Of a DNA stretch of 40,547 bases, positions 8,801 through 18,112 are shown piece by piece. This DNA is from Nioella sp. MMSF_3534 (lineage in GTDB: Bacteria > Pseudomonadota > Alphaproteobacteria > Rhodobacterales > Rhodobacteraceae). How positions within the stretch are numbered: the stretch's first letter is position 1; every line of letters starts with the position of its first letter. Where the stretch lies: positions 1 through 40,547 of the forward strand of contig NZ_JASHJX010000044.1 in assembly GCF_030732985.1 (NCBI RefSeq). Reading direction: 5' to 3'. The notes beneath the pieces are model-generated. The model had not been told where the DNA came from. It did not search any database and worked only from the letters and a program-made list of their open reading frames with translations. The position numbers were made by a program, and so were the translations under genes.

Positions 8801-9039
8801 CATGTCAGCTCTGCGTCCTCGATGGTCAGCCAGACGCCGTCCGCATCCGAGATCGTCAGCAGATCCAGCGTTGCGGTAGAGCTGAGTGCACCCTGAAAGC
8901 CTTCGATCCGCACCTGACGGGCATTGCCATCGGACAGCGCCCCCTCGATCAGCTGCACCAGCCGCCCGCGGTCATCCTCTTGCGCGTGGAGCGGCAAGGC
9001 GATCAGCAGCGCCAGCGATATGATCAGCGCCCGGATCAA
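5818..9039 (-). CDS. tamB: TamB, translocation and assembly module inner-membrane component
   Basis: A 1073-residue AsmA-like protein that works with TamA to deliver proteins or lipids to the outer membrane. A hydrophobic N-terminal signal/anchor (about residues 1-19, RALIISLALLIALPLHA) precedes a long periplasmic stretch of repeated, alternating beta segments. The C-terminal TamB/DUF490 domain (roughly 700-1073) includes the region ending in IGVFFERDY. It is somewhat shorter than enterobacterial TamB (about 1260 residues), as is common in alphaproteobacteria. The start is a TTG at 9037-9039 that overlaps the tamA stop as TTGA, indicating translational coupling. The domain and its pairing with tamA make the call firm; the cargo is unknown. 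Confidence 0.93.
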   Translation of the reverse strand: MIRALIISLALLIALPLHAQEDDRGRLVQLIEGALSDGNARQVRIEGFQGALSSTATLDLLTISDADGVWLTIEDAELTWTRSALLRGALEVDRLAAARIVLDRLPTGETDPAAPEATPFELPDLPVSIALGALAIDRIELGASLVGFPVTATLSGAASLAEGTGAAELTLARLDGPEGRFALRAGFQNQTRQLDLSLELAEDPGGIAVTLLGIPDAPSVAMDIAGAGPLDDLAIDLTLATDGEPRVSGTLISARSEDGTAQISAALTGDLAHLVLPEYQAFFGSRTGLEAVLTRPTAGGTVLESFALTSHSLSLEGSAALAADNTPLRFQVAGLISDASGGPVRLPIAGPPVTLTEANLTLGYDRAAGNGWTGEAAISDLRAGDIGVDRAELTLSGSITPPDAGDFAVTADLLAALEGLSHSEPDLQAAMGRAARLSLRADWQTGEPLDLTRIAMTGDTATLLGAARFRTGESALLAELDLRAAMPDLSAFAGLAGQDLEGSAQMTLLAEADLLSGAFDATADLTAQDLRAGDAIPPALIAGETRIETAMRRDGEGLHLDRFELTGSALSASAEGRLSSGSSTLAATARLANAGLLTSAISGPVDASLTLTRANDTMPWTLSGEASGQGGLASDVTGRIGLPGGAVELALSGSLPLALADPFITPRSVRGTARFDLTVNGAPALSSLAGTLSTGGARVSLPSLGMVLEGLDLTASIAGSRLNLSGSSGIQPGGRMTFDGALDLTAPGLPGRVEVTLSAVQVTEEDLFQTAIDTGTITVDGALAAGPHVSGLITLGETNVLLDDLSFGASEPIPEIAHIGASGAQYATRDRAGLIASGNGGSSAPVSLDLTINAPARIFLRGSGLDAELGGSIRLGGTSAAVAPSGQFELIRGRLSFLGQRFDISEATASLQGGFDPYLRVVAGTQTGEITALITIEGPASAPELTISSVPDLPQDEILARLFFGRSATSLSPVQALQLVDAVSGVAGGQGIIGGLRDSLGVDDLDLSTDSEGNASLRVGRYISDNLYTDAEIGANGEAEVSLNLDLTPNITARGAFATDGDSSIGVFFERDY

Positions 9040-10814
9040 AACGCCTGTCCGATGCCGATGTAGAAATACAGGTCTTCACCCACTCCATCGCCGCTCACCG
9101 GTGTCGCCAGATCCAGCCGGATCGGCCCCACCGGGGTGTCATAGCGCACCCCGATCCCGGCGCCCGAATGCCAACTGCCGCCCGCGTCCCAGTACGGGCC
9201 GGAGGAGACATAGCCGGTATCTGCGAACAGCACCGCGCCGAAATTGCCGAACAGATCCTGCCTGATTTCCAGCGATGAGCCGAAGAAACTGCGCCCGCCG
9301 GTCAGCACGCCGCCCTGCATCGCACCGAGCGACTGGTAACCTTGGCCGCGCACGGTATCGGCCCCGCCGGAAAAGAACAGCCAGTCGGGGGGAAGGGTAT
9401 TGATCGCACCGCCATCCAGTGTGCCCAGTTGCAGGCGCGCGGCCAGACGGGTGCCGCTGGTCTGCCCAAACGCCCAATAAGCCCGCGCATCGGCCGTGAA
9501 CCGCGCGCCGCCCGACCCTTCGGCCATGGCAAAGGGGGTCAGGGTTGCGTCGACATACCAGCCGCTGCGCGCGTCGAAAGCGTTGTCGCGGCTGTCCCAT
9601 GTCAGGCCCACGGGCAGCGACAGCATGGTCACATCGCGGGCCGAAAAGGCGTCGGTGATCTGCCCATAGCTGAGTTCCGCGAAAACCGACCCGCTGAGGG
9701 TATCGGAAAACCGGTGTTCCAGCCCGGCCTCCAGGTCGATCCTGTCGAGCGTGTAGGTCACCTCGTCGAGATGTTCCACGCTCACGCCGAAGCTGAGCCT
9801 TGTGTCGGGGGTCAATACAGCCGGAATGGAGTAAACGGACGAGGCAAGCGCGTCGAAGCCGCCGTTTTCGCCGCCAAGCCCGCTGATTTCTCCATCCAGC
9901 CGCAGCCGCTCGGCCCCGCCAAAGAGGTTGCGATGCAGCCAGTAGGTGGACAGCGTCACGCCCTCGGTCGAGGACAGTTCCGCGCCGAAGCCAAGCCTGC
10001 GCAGGGGGGCCTCGACCAGATCGGCCTCGATGGGCAGGCTGTTGTCGGGGGCAAGATTGCCTTCCGTTAGGGCCACAGAGGTAAAGGCCCCGGTGTCGCG
10101 CAGCCGCCCGGCCACGCGGTCCAGCGTTTCGGGGTCGAAGCGATTGCCAGTGGGAAGCCCTGCGATGCGGGCGATGGCCTCTGGCCGCATCCGTTCCTGC
10201 CCTTGCGGGATCAGTTGGCCAAAGAGCGCGACGGGGCCGGGATCGAGCGTGATCTGCGCGTCAAGTTCCGCCTGTGCGTGGCGCGCGGTGATCTGTTGGC
10301 TCGCGATGGCGGCGGTTGCATGCCCTTCGGCCCGCCAGCCATTGATGCCCGCCTCGGCGGCCTGCCGTAGAACGCGGGTGCCTGCGGTTGCGCCGGGGGC
10401 GAACCCCTCAGGCAGGTCCGTGCCGGGGGCCAGTGGCCCGATTTCGGTCCGGCCAAGGCGGAAGGCGGCGCCGGGGGTGACGGTGATCACCACGTCCTGA
10501 ATGGGGGCAGGGGCGCGGAACGGGGAAATGTCGGCGGCCTCGCGCCGGTCAAGTCGAATGGAAATCTCGGGTCCGAAATAACCGCGTTCATAAAGCGCCG
10601 CGAGCAGACGGGAATAGTCGGACCGGGCGCTGGCAATCACGTCCTGCGCGGGCAGCGCGGCAGGGTCTTCGATGGCCATCAGGCGCGAGGCGGCGGTCAG
10701 ATCGTCCTGCAATGCGCTGTCCGCGCCGATCACCTGAAGCGATACATCCGCGCGGGCCGGACCGGTCATGGTCAGGGCGGCAGCGGATAGCAGGAGAATC
10801 GGCAGGCAGCGCAT
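9036..10814 (-). CDS. tamA: TamA, Omp85-family outer-membrane assembly factor
   Basis: A 592-residue BamA/TamA-type protein. Residues 1-22 form a signal peptide (MRCLPILLLSAAALTMTGPARA, cut before DVS). They are followed by POTRA-like periplasmic domains (about 25-270) and a C-terminal 16-stranded barrel of the bacterial surface antigen family (about 280-592). The end, LYFYIGIGQAF, has the terminal phenylalanine typical of outer-membrane barrels. The ATG at 10814 is preferred over one 45 bases upstream because the signal peptide starts there. The ribosome site is weak (AAGTTAAC). The stop overlaps the tamB TTG start, so the two partners are made together. Confidence 0.93.
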   Translation of the reverse strand: MRCLPILLLSAAALTMTGPARADVSLQVIGADSALQDDLTAASRLMAIEDPAALPAQDVIASARSDYSRLLAALYERGYFGPEISIRLDRREAADISPFRAPAPIQDVVITVTPGAAFRLGRTEIGPLAPGTDLPEGFAPGATAGTRVLRQAAEAGINGWRAEGHATAAIASQQITARHAQAELDAQITLDPGPVALFGQLIPQGQERMRPEAIARIAGLPTGNRFDPETLDRVAGRLRDTGAFTSVALTEGNLAPDNSLPIEADLVEAPLRRLGFGAELSSTEGVTLSTYWLHRNLFGGAERLRLDGEISGLGGENGGFDALASSVYSIPAVLTPDTRLSFGVSVEHLDEVTYTLDRIDLEAGLEHRFSDTLSGSVFAELSYGQITDAFSARDVTMLSLPVGLTWDSRDNAFDARSGWYVDATLTPFAMAEGSGGARFTADARAYWAFGQTSGTRLAARLQLGTLDGGAINTLPPDWLFFSGGADTVRGQGYQSLGAMQGGVLTGGRSFFGSSLEIRQDLFGNFGAVLFADTGYVSSGPYWDAGGSWHSGAGIGVRYDTPVGPIRLDLATPVSGDGVGEDLYFYIGIGQAF

Positions 10815-10903
10815 GTCTGTTAACTTATAGGGCCGCCCGGCAAAGCTGAATGGAAACAACGCGGGCCGTGCGCCTGACGGGCAACATTTCGCCCGCGCCC
10901 ATG

Positions 10904-10939
10904 AAAAAGGCCGCGCGTCGCGGGAAACGACGCGCGGCC
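10904..10939 (-). terminator. Intrinsic terminator of katG
   Basis: A perfect 12-bp stem (arms at 10909-10920 and 10928-10939, sequence GGCCGCGCGTCG and its complement) encloses a 7-base loop. Read leftward it is followed directly by TTTTT (10908-10904). It starts 21 bases after the katG stop codon. This is a textbook rho-independent terminator. Confidence 0.9.
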
Positions 10940-10960
10940 CATTCGTGTCAGCCGGTCAGA

Positions 10961-13195
<2,235 letters not shown>

Positions 13196-13261
13196 TCAAG
13201 ACGGCCAGACGTTTCCGGCGTCCTTGAAGGGCAGGGCGTCTTCCTCCCGATGCGCATATTC

Positions 13262-13332
13262 TGGAATGGTTCTAACAAATGCAATCCATTTGTTTAAGTT
13301 GCATTTTCTGATTGTTGCAATAACTTAAAACT
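13262..13332. promoter_or_regulatory. katG-oxyR divergent control region with nested inverted repeats
   Basis: A sharply AT-rich stretch in an otherwise GC-rich region. Two perfect inverted repeats are present. AACAAATG/CATTTGTT (13274-13281 and 13287-13294, 5-base spacer) and TTTAAGTT/AACTTAAA (13293-13300 and 13322-13329, 21-base spacer) share their boundary. The second ends three bases before the oxyR ATG. OxyR tetramers cover about four helical turns between divergent genes, so this is the expected binding region. Neither repeat is a strict match to the E. coli OxyR consensus. Confidence 0.6.
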
Positions 13333-14259
13333 ATGGACAACTTCACTCTCCGCCAACTTCGCTATTTCGAGGCGCTTGCGCAGCATGGTCACTTCGGTCG
13401 CGCGGCAGAGGCTTGCGCCATCTCTCAACCCGCCTTGTCCGTGCAGATCAGAGAACTGGAAGAAACGCTTGGCGCGGCGCTTTTCGAACGCAACGCAAGG
13501 CAGGTGCGGCTCACTGGCTTTGGCGAGGATGTTGCGGCGAAGGTGCGGGACATCCTGCTTAGTGCGGATGAGCTGGCCGATTTTGCCCGTCTGTCGCGCG
13601 ACCGGTTGACCGGGCGTCTGCGCATCGGGGTCATTCCGACCATAGCACCCTATCTGTTGCCCACCATCATCGGCGACCTGACGCGTCGCTACCCCGGTCT
13701 CGACATGCGGCTGCGCGAAACGCTGACACCGCGCCTGATACAGGAACTTGCCGAGGGGCGGCTTGATACCGCCATCGTGGCGCTGCCAGTGTCCGAACCC
13801 TCCTTCACCGAGGTGCCGCTGTTTTCGGAAGAGTTCGTTCTGGTCCGCCCAAGCGCCGATGCGGACAAACCCGTGCCCAATGCGGAAACCCTGCGCGAGA
13901 TGCGGCTGCTGCTGTTGGAAGAAGGACACTGTTTTCGCGATCAGGCGCTGTCCTTTTGCAACATGAACTCCTCGCTGCCGCGTGAATTGCTCGATGGCAG
14001 TTCCCTGTCCACGCTGGTGCAGATGGTGGGGGCAGGGATCGGGGTGACGCTGATCCCGGAAATGGCGGTGCCGGTGGAAACCCGTTCGGCATCGGTGTCG
14101 CTGGCCCGGTTCGACGCGCCGCGCCCGTCCCGGCGGATCGGCATGATCTGGCGCAACACGACGCCGCTGGCCGATCAGTTGCAGGAGGTGGCGGAGGTGG
14201 TGCGCCAATCGGCGGAAACCCTGGCCGGACGGGCAGCCGGCGCAACAGCGCGTACCTAG
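13333..14259 (+). CDS. oxyR: OxyR-type hydrogen-peroxide sensing LysR regulator
   Basis: A 308-residue LysR-family protein. The N-terminal helix-turn-helix (about residues 1-60, LRQLRYFEALAQHGHFGRAA) is followed by the sensing domain. The segment GHCFRDQALSFC carries Cys200 and Cys209, matching Cys199 and Cys208 of E. coli OxyR, which form the peroxide-induced disulfide. With katG divergently placed this makes the OxyR call strong. The ATG at 13333 has no recognisable Shine-Dalgarno sequence: the eight bases before it are part of an AT-rich inverted repeat. The message may therefore be leaderless, or its translation may be affected by that structure. The product likely activates katG and limits its own expression. 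Confidence 0.95.
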   Translation: MDNFTLRQLRYFEALAQHGHFGRAAEACAISQPALSVQIRELEETLGAALFERNARQVRLTGFGEDVAAKVRDILLSADELADFARLSRDRLTGRLRIGVIPTIAPYLLPTIIGDLTRRYPGLDMRLRETLTPRLIQELAEGRLDTAIVALPVSEPSFTEVPLFSEEFVLVRPSADADKPVPNAETLREMRLLLLEEGHCFRDQALSFCNMNSSLPRELLDGSSLSTLVQMVGAGIGVTLIPEMAVPVETRSASVSLARFDAPRPSRRIGMIWRNTTPLADQLQEVAEVVRQSAETLAGRAAGATART

Positions 14260-14342
14260 ACCCTGCCGGAGGAGCATTGCCGTGGGCCGGTGGTTCGTGC
14301 AAAACTCCGCCAACAGACAGCTATTCTTTCGGAGACCTTAAC

Positions 14343-14699
14343 GTGAAGATTTCAAAGCTCATTCCGGTCGCGCCCGCCTTGCTCTTCCTGACCGCCTGCG
14401 CCGAGCCGGTGCCGGAAGACGATGGCCTGCCGGGACTGCCGGTCGAGGTGACCGAGGAACTGATCGCGATGGTGGAGCCGACGCAGAGCCTGTCTTCCGT
14501 CCGCATCCTGCCCGAGGATGGCTGCTACTGGTATCGCTATTCCGGTCCCGTTGAGACGACCTACCTGCCGCTGCGCACCACGGAAGGGCGCCGCATTTGC
14601 AGCGAACAGGCGGCAGAGATCGCCGCCGCCGCAGAAGCCGAACGGCTGGCAGCAGAGGCCGCCGCCGCGGATGCAGAGGCGGCGGGTCTGGGAACCTGA
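14343..14699 (+). CDS. Small putative lipoprotein, function unknown
   Basis: A 118-residue protein that I do not recognise as a named family. It starts at a GTG (14343) preceded by GGAGAC. It opens with a lipoprotein signal, positive MKISK then a hydrophobic run ending in the lipobox LTAC, with the lipid-modified cysteine at residue 19. The mature part has one short cysteine-containing core (DGCYWYRYSGPVETTYLPLR and then RRICSEQ). It ends in an alanine/glutamate-rich segment (about residues 90-116, AAEAERLAAEAAAADAEAA) likely to be helical. It follows oxyR in the same direction by 83 bases and converges on the L,D-transpeptidase gene, with 12 bases between stops. A cell-envelope location is well supported; any role is not. 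Confidence 0.75.
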   Translation: MKISKLIPVAPALLFLTACAEPVPEDDGLPGLPVEVTEELIAMVEPTQSLSSVRILPEDGCYWYRYSGPVETTYLPLRTTEGRRICSEQAAEIAAAAEAERLAAEAAAADAEAAGLGT

Positions 14700-14711
14700 T
14701 GTCGGACAGGC

Positions 14712-15365
14712 TCAGCTTTCGGCGGTGACCCAGTCATCGGCGGGGTAGAGCGTCGCGGTCACGCCCACATCGACATTGTCGTAAAGTCCGATGATATGGG
14801 CCATCACCATCCGCACACAGCCGGAACTGGCGCGGCGGCCGATCGACCAGGGCTGCGGTGTGCCGTGAATGCGCAGATAGGTGTCGCGGTTGCCCACATA
14901 GAGATAAAGCGCCCGCGCGCCGAGCGGGTTTTCCGGCCCGCCGGGCATGCCATCGGCATATTGCTCATACACGCCCGGTTCCCGCGCGATCATGTTCGCG
15001 GTCGGCGTCCACGAGGGCCAGCGCGCCTTGCGCCCGACCGTGTAGGTGCCGGGCTCATAAAGATCGTTGCGGCCAATGGCGACGCCATAGCGCATCGCGG
15101 TGCCGTCATCCTGAATGTGGTAGAGATAGCGCGCCACGGCATCCACATGGATATCGCCCGGCGTCAGGCCGGCATTCGCCTCCACCCGCGTGGGCAGAAA
15201 TCGCGGCTCGATCCCCCAGGGGTTACTGACGGCGGGATCGTAATTGGCGGGTGTAACCAGCGCATCCCATCCATCCCAATTGGCCGGCGTTGCCAGGGCC
15301 GGTCCGGCAATGGGGGCCGAAAACAGGGCGGCAGTCGTCATGATGAAATGGCGCCTGCTGAGCAT
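14712..15365 (-). CDS. L,D-transpeptidase (YkuD family), exported
   Basis: A 217-residue cell-wall enzyme of the ErfK/YbiS/YkuD family, which links peptidoglycan stems (3-3 bonds) or attaches proteins to them. The catalytic region is visible as RIHGTPQPWSIGRRASSGCV: His167, Ser181, nucleophile Cys183 and Arg185. The N-terminus, SRRHFIMTTAALFSAPIAG, has paired arginines before a hydrophobic stretch and an ALA cleavage site near residue 25. It is therefore exported, possibly by the Tat route, although the twin-arginine motif is incomplete. It converges with the lipoprotein gene and is not part of a larger operon. The family is certain; which cross-link it makes is not known. Confidence 0.92.
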   Translation of the reverse strand: MLSRRHFIMTTAALFSAPIAGPALATPANWDGWDALVTPANYDPAVSNPWGIEPRFLPTRVEANAGLTPGDIHVDAVARYLYHIQDDGTAMRYGVAIGRNDLYEPGTYTVGRKARWPSWTPTANMIAREPGVYEQYADGMPGGPENPLGARALYLYVGNRDTYLRIHGTPQPWSIGRRASSGCVRMVMAHIIGLYDNVDVGVTATLYPADDWVTAES

Positions 15366-15495
15366 GTCGCGTCTCCGATTCGAAATAGTCCGGGTTTCAG
15401 CCCGTTAATTTGGGTGTCATCGGTCCAATAGGCAAGCATTGCAAGAGCTTCACAGCCTCACATCTGCGTGTGGCATGTCTTCGCCGATGTGCGGA

Positions 15496-17931
15496 TCAGC
15501 CGCTGACGCGATGATTTTGCGGATCATATGGGCAGGGGGCGATGACCTCTGCCGCGATCCGGTCGCCGATCAGGTCAAGATGCAGGTTTGTGCCGGGTGC
15601 GGCAAGTGCGGGCTCTACGAAGGCATAGGCGAGATTCATCCCGACCCGGTGGCCCCAATCGCCGGAGGTGACAGTGCCTGCCACCCGGTCACCCGCCAAG
15701 ACCGAGGAACCGGGCGTTGCCGGGCGGTCGGTGGCATCAATCCGCAAGGTGACCAGCCTGCGGGCAGGCCCCTTTGCAACGCGCGCCTCCAACGCTGATT
15801 TGCCAATGAAATCAGCTTTGTCGAGCTTAACAAACCGCTCCAGCCCGGTTTCGAACGGGTCGAATTCGGTCAGCAGATCGGCCTTCCAGTGCAGGTATCC
15901 CTTTTCCATCCGCATGGACTCGATGGCGCGCGCGCCGAAAAGGTGCAGGCCATGCGCCTTGCCCGCCTTTCGCAGTGCCAGATAGGCGGCGTAGAGCTGG
16001 TTGTTTGGCACATGGATTTCATAGGCGAGTTCGCCCGAGAAGCTGACGGACATGACCGTGGCGGGGGCGATGCCGACAAGGCCTTCCCGCACCGAAAGCC
16101 ACGGGAAGGCATCCGCCGACCAGTCGCCACGGGACACGGCGGACAGCACGTCGCGCGCTTTGGGGCCTGCAAGGACCAGGATCGTCATGTCATTGGTGAG
16201 TGAGCGGATCTGCACGTCCTCGCCAGGTCGCAGATGGTGCGTCAGCCAGTCCATATCATGTTGTTCCGCCGCCGCCGCAGACCCGTACCAGATGCGATCC
16301 GGGCCACGGTGGGAGGCGGGCAGGTTGGCGATGGTGGCCTCTGACTTGATCATACCGTGGTGGTTCAGCAGATAGCCAAGCCCCACCTTTCCGGGCTTGC
16401 GCGTCACCCGCCCGCAGATCATCCGGTCGAGGAAACCATGGGCATCCGCGCCGGTGATCTCATAGCGATTGAAGCCGTTCACCTCCGCCAGCCCCACGCC
16501 CTCGCTGACCGCTTTCACGTCCCGCGCGACAATGTCGAAGACCTCGTTGAAGCGGAAGCCGAGCGTTTCGTGGAAATCGGGCGCGGGTTTGAGGAACTCC
16601 ATCCGTTCCCATCCATTCACGACCGTGAACTCCGCGCCTTCCGCCGCCAGAACCGGCGTCAGCGGCGTCGTCTTGGCGGGGCGGCCAGCGGGGCGGTGTT
16701 CATGGGGGAAGTGAAAGCGGAACTCGTTCTGGTAATCCTCGATCGCCTTCAGCGCGCATAGTTCCACGTTGCCGTGCCCGGTGAACCGGCGCGGGTCCAG
16801 CACCCAGGTGTCGTAGCAGGCCTCGCCATGGACGATCTGCTGCGCCAGCAACCAGCCATGCCCGCCGCCTTCGCCAAGACCGGCCCGCAAGCCTATGATG
16901 CAAAACGCATTTCTCTTGCCGGGGATGGGGCCGACCAGTGGCGCGCCATCAATCGTATAGGTGATGGGACCATTGACCACGGTCTTGATCCCCACCTCTG
17001 TCAGCGCGGGCATCCGCTCGAACGCGCCTTCCAACACGTCGGTGATGCGGTCGAGATCGTCGGGGCAGAGATCCATGGTGAAATTGGGGTCGATCCCGTC
17101 CATGCCCCATGTCTTGCAATCCTGTTCATAGAACCCGATCAGCAACCCGGTCTTTTCCTGTCGGCAATAATAGTCGCTGATCGGGCAGCGCAGCAGGGGC
17201 ATCCGGTGGCCCGCCTGAACGATGCCGGGGATTTCCTCGGTGATGAAATACTGATGCTCCATCGACATGACGGGGTGATGCACCCCCATCATCGCGCCCA
17301 CCTCATTCACCCGGTAGCCGCAGGCGTTGATCACAACATCGGTGTGAATCTCGCCCTTGGACGTTTCCACGATCCAGGTGTCATCCTGAAGCTGCCGCAG
17401 CCCCGTGACCGGGGTAAACCGATGCACCTCGGCCCCCGCCCTCCGCGCCCGCCGCGCCAGTGCCTGACACAGCTGCGCGGGGTCGATATCGCCATCCATC
17501 GGATCCCAGAGCCCGCCAATCAAATTGTCAGTCGAAATCAACGGATGCCGCCGCGCACATTCCTCTGCGTCGATCACCTCGAAATGCACCCCCATTCCCC
17601 GCGCCATCGAGGCGAAATGGCGGTAGCCGTCCATCTGCGCCTCGGTGTTGGCCAGCCGGATGCCGCCATCGCCGTGGTGGTAGTTGATGGGATAGTCCGG
17701 GTCTTCGGCCAGTTCCTTGTAAAGCGCGATGGAATGGCTTTTCAGCCCCACCATCGTCTGGTTCATCCCGAAATTCGTGACCTGCGCCGCCGAATGCCAT
17801 GTGGTGCCAGAGGTCAGCTCGTCCCGTTCCAGCAGCATGACATCGGTCCAGCCCTCCTGCGTCAGGTGGTAGAGCGTGGAGCATCCGGCGATGCCGCCGC
17901 CGATCACGACGGCCTTGGTGCGGGTTTTCAT
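15496..17931 (-). CDS. Dimethylglycine/sarcosine dehydrogenase-like flavoprotein with GcvT folate domain (first copy)
   Basis: An 811-residue two-part enzyme. The N-terminal DAO-type domain (about 1-370) starts AVVIGGGIAGCSTLYHL and contains TSGTTWHSAAQV. His46 there aligns with the histidine that covalently holds FAD in dimethylglycine dehydrogenase. A linking FAO-M region and a C-terminal GcvT-like domain (about 430-811) follow; in known enzymes this passes the formaldehyde-level carbon to tetrahydrofolate. The likely reaction is oxidative N-demethylation of a secondary or tertiary amine. AAGGACACAG precedes the ATG. It is divergent from the mttB-like gene over a gap with a strong palindrome, which suggests joint control. 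The substrate could be dimethylglycine, sarcosine or a product of the MttB-like enzyme; sequence alone does not decide. Confidence 0.88.
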   Translation of the reverse strand: MKTRTKAVVIGGGIAGCSTLYHLTQEGWTDVMLLERDELTSGTTWHSAAQVTNFGMNQTMVGLKSHSIALYKELAEDPDYPINYHHGDGGIRLANTEAQMDGYRHFASMARGMGVHFEVIDAEECARRHPLISTDNLIGGLWDPMDGDIDPAQLCQALARRARRAGAEVHRFTPVTGLRQLQDDTWIVETSKGEIHTDVVINACGYRVNEVGAMMGVHHPVMSMEHQYFITEEIPGIVQAGHRMPLLRCPISDYYCRQEKTGLLIGFYEQDCKTWGMDGIDPNFTMDLCPDDLDRITDVLEGAFERMPALTEVGIKTVVNGPITYTIDGAPLVGPIPGKRNAFCIIGLRAGLGEGGGHGWLLAQQIVHGEACYDTWVLDPRRFTGHGNVELCALKAIEDYQNEFRFHFPHEHRPAGRPAKTTPLTPVLAAEGAEFTVVNGWERMEFLKPAPDFHETLGFRFNEVFDIVARDVKAVSEGVGLAEVNGFNRYEITGADAHGFLDRMICGRVTRKPGKVGLGYLLNHHGMIKSEATIANLPASHRGPDRIWYGSAAAAEQHDMDWLTHHLRPGEDVQIRSLTNDMTILVLAGPKARDVLSAVSRGDWSADAFPWLSVREGLVGIAPATVMSVSFSGELAYEIHVPNNQLYAAYLALRKAGKAHGLHLFGARAIESMRMEKGYLHWKADLLTEFDPFETGLERFVKLDKADFIGKSALEARVAKGPARRLVTLRIDATDRPATPGSSVLAGDRVAGTVTSGDWGHRVGMNLAYAFVEPALAAPGTNLHLDLIGDRIAAEVIAPCPYDPQNHRVSG

Positions 17932-18000
17932 GGGGCTGTGTCCTTAGGCTTTTGCGGAACTGTCAGTGCAGATGCGCCATGCGGCAAGGGCCGTGTCGTG

Positions 18001-18019
18001 GTTTCGAGAAAGTCGAAAC
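18001..18019. promoter_or_regulatory. Perfect 7-bp-arm palindrome, candidate LysR operator
   Basis: GTTTCGA-GAAAG-TCGAAAC lies in the 181-base gap between the divergent flavoprotein and mttB-like genes. The inner part, TTCGA-N5-TCGAA, fits the T-N11-A layout of LysR-type sites. The same core appears at 20622-20636 in front of the nearby LysR gene, suggesting one regulator for both promoters. Confidence 0.6.
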
Positions 18020-18112
18020 TGATCTGAGAAATCCTCCAGCCCATGCGGTTTGAGTTGCCAGACCGTCCGCAACGAGGCTTTGCTCGTGTCAGGCGGGACA
18101 GGAGCGGATGAC

